DNA of 14,774 nucleotides from JBDNIO01 sp041688215. GTDB lineage: Bacteria; Pseudomonadota; Gammaproteobacteria; Nevskiales; Salinisphaeraceae. Made by a program: the position numbers and the translations under genes. The stretch's first letter is position 1; each line of letters starts with the position of its first letter. Positions 13,528 to 14,774 of the stretch are shown piece by piece. The stretch lies in contig JBDNIO010000138.1 of assembly GCA_041688215.1 (NCBI GenBank), forward strand, positions 1 to 14,774. Direction: 5' to 3'. Under the pieces are notes generated by a model, which did no database searches, had not been told where the DNA came from, and worked only from the letters and a program-made list of their open reading frames with translations.

Positions 13528-14620
13528 TCATTCCCGGATATTTTCGGTTACAAGATTGGGATCGGATTCGATCTCGTCCTCGGTAAACGGGAACTTTATC
13601 CACTGCTTGTTCGAGTATCTTTGCGTCTGATCCCGAAAATGCGGATTGGCCGGGTCGGTGGACTGCGAGTAGGTGACAAAACCTTCCGCAATCGGGCGGC
13701 AGGACTCCGCACAGCCCGGTTCCCAGGTTACGGTCTGGATGTAGCTGTTGCCACGCAGCACCGGGTAGCCGGTTGCGTTCAGCGGTGCGCCGCCGGTTAC
13801 GGTGAAGGAACCGGTTGCATTACCGAGATCGCCGAAGATGGGGATGCGCCCCGGTTCTTCGGCGTCGTGAATACCCGAATACTGGACCTCACCAAACGGT
13901 GCATCCAACGGGATTCCTCGCGTATTGATACGGCTTACCGCATCACCCAGCGCGGCGGGTACCAGAGGATTGGCCACGTTCAAATCGCGTGGGGTGTTCA
14001 CCGGGTTACCGGCCGAGAATGGGTAAGCCAGAACGGCGGCACGTCAAGAGGTAACGGCAGCGGCAACAGACCGTCATCCGCGCGGGTCCAGAATTCGCGC
14101 CAGATGTGACCGCCGACCGAATCCAGGTTGGTGGCGCGGTCCCAGTTGGCCAGTACGCCGCAGGCTTCGGTTACGTCCACCGGGCCGCTGGCGGTCAAAA
14201 CCGTACCCGGCGCGCAGATGCTGTTCACCACATCATTACCCGCCAGTTCGGCGGAGTAGATCGAGCTGTCGAGCACGATTTCCTGCAGATTGTCGAGATT
14301 GAATTTCGTACCGGCCAAGCCGTCGCTGCCATCCAGACGGCGTTGAATTTGCAGAATACCCAGGCGCGTGCGCAGGCTGCGTTCGGTTTCTTCGGAACCT
14401 ATGATCGCAGCAAAACCGGTGAGACGCTCGGCCGGATTGGTTAGTCAGTAGCTATCATTCATGTTGGAAACGTGATCGTTGCGCACTAGAGACGGCAGAT
14501 GCGATGGCCCGAAAATGCCCGGTGCCGGGGCATCATCATCCGTACCCCAGTCGCAGGACGAACGCGAGCCTTCGAGCACCGGCAAGCCCGGCATCAGCAC
14601 CGCAAATACCGGCGCCGCCA
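13528..14620 (-). pseudogene. Penicillin/AHL acylase-family remnant, C-terminal half, with TGA and a frameshift
   Basis: Three pieces read in order on the minus strand match the C-terminal half of Ntn-hydrolase acylases (penicillin amidase, aculeacin or AHL acylase type). Piece 1 (to 14445) contains LPVLEGSRSSCDWGTDDDAP and FGPSHLPSLVRNDHV and ends NMNDSY. Next comes TGA (14447-14445) where Trp of the NDSYWLTNP motif belongs, and the frame continues LTNPAERLTGFAAIIG. Piece 2 holds WDRATNLDSVGGHIWREFW and ends in FWLT. A one-base deletion in the GGG at 14021-14023 then shifts the frame. Piece 3 continues PFSAGNPVNTPRDLNVANP to the natural-looking end (SQSTDPANPHFRDQTQRYS, stop 13530-13528). 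The catalytic Ser at the N-terminus of the beta chain is upstream and absent. The remnant begins near an IS-like sequence at about 14620-14680. Confidence 0.88.
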
Positions 14621-14679
14621 AGCTCTGGCAACGTAGCCTAGCCCGCCGGACCCCGGTAACTGCGGCCGATGCGGTAGCC

Positions 14680-14774
14680 GTGCCCGGTCCCGATGATCTG
14701 TTGATTGAGTGGCCACGTCCCAAGTGGACTAAGAATCTACGTTATAGCCATGCACAGTCACAAGCATTGCCTGA
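14680..14774 (+). mobile_element. Probable IS4-family transposase fragment, cut by the window edge
   Basis: On the plus strand an open frame reads VPGPDDLLIEWPRPKW, then TKNLRYSHAQSQALP, to the last base. GPDDxxxxWPRPK followed by an ALP-like element is typical of a beta-strand-rich insert in many IS4-family DDE transposases. It abuts the 5' break of the acylase remnant, so the element probably caused that truncation. Only about 30 codons are visible and no IS end is identified, so the family call is tentative. Confidence 0.5.

Noticed and set aside
13372..14109. A 245-codon plus-strand open frame.
   Set aside because: It is antisense to recognisable GGDEF and acylase remnants and shows no family resemblance of its own.
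6463..14447. Recoding of stop codons (TAG at 6463 and about 13424, TGA at 14445) as sense codons.
   Set aside because: Intact genes in the window end normally with TGA (PAP2), TAG (antiporter, djlA, hydroxy-acid oxidase) and TAA (permease). Two of the affected genes also show truncation, and one a frameshift, so decay explains the stops better.
1..14774. CRISPR array, tRNA, rRNA, prophage or defence system.
   Set aside because: I saw no regularly spaced repeats, no tRNA or rRNA sequence, and no phage, toxin-antitoxin or nuclease-helicase defence genes.

Overview
The window looks like chromosomal DNA of a free-living, probably marine gammaproteobacterium. The evidence is a moderately high GC content, gammaproteobacterial gene types (the DnaJ-like co-chaperone DjlA, a KefB/KefC-type antiporter, CsbD and DUF1328 stress proteins, a membrane fatty-acid desaturase) and ordinary Shine-Dalgarno sites. 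I cannot name the genus from sequence alone.

Layout. 1-540: 5' part of an IS30-family transposase that runs off the left edge, with the element's end. 617-1429: a fatty-acid desaturase that lacks its second histidine box. 1518-2220: a scar in which the C-terminal part of a DUF1206 membrane protein is joined to the first third of a second, different IS30 transposase; the IS end supplies the apparent start of a PAP2 phosphatase (2203-3111). 3105-4466: a multi-pass permease-like protein. 4647-5408: djlA. 5417-5450: bidirectional terminator. 5489-7123: a cluster of very small envelope or stress proteins (a lipoprotein, CsbD, DUF1328 and a PLDc_N-type membrane protein) around a Crp/Fnr regulator gene broken by one in-frame amber codon. 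7073-7984: an EamA exporter. 8022-8051: strong terminator. 8216-8614: unknown membrane protein. 8686-10488: KefB/KefC-type K+/H+ antiporter. 10584-10965: C-terminal remnant of a choice-of-anchor I protein. 11139-13321: an intact pair, an MBL-fold hydrolase and an FMN-dependent 2-hydroxy-acid oxidase/monooxygenase. 13318-13500: C-terminal remnant of a GGDEF protein. 13528-about 14620: remnant of a penicillin/AHL-acylase family protein. About 14680-14774: a probable IS4-family transposase fragment running off the right edge.

The main theme is gene decay next to insertion sequences. At least five genes are clearly broken (DUF1206, Crp/Fnr, choice-of-anchor I, GGDEF, acylase). Three more have suspicious defects: the desaturase without its second His box, DUF1328 without a canonical start codon, and PAP2 with a start derived from an IS end. 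The genes between them (permease, djlA, EamA, kef-type antiporter, MBL hydrolase, hydroxy-acid oxidase) look intact. I found no CRISPR array, rRNA or tRNA and no convincing new multi-gene system. The more unusual points are the matching start-codon architecture of the two IS30 elements, the missing His box, the ATC-initiated or start-less DUF1328 frame and the amber-interrupted regulator.
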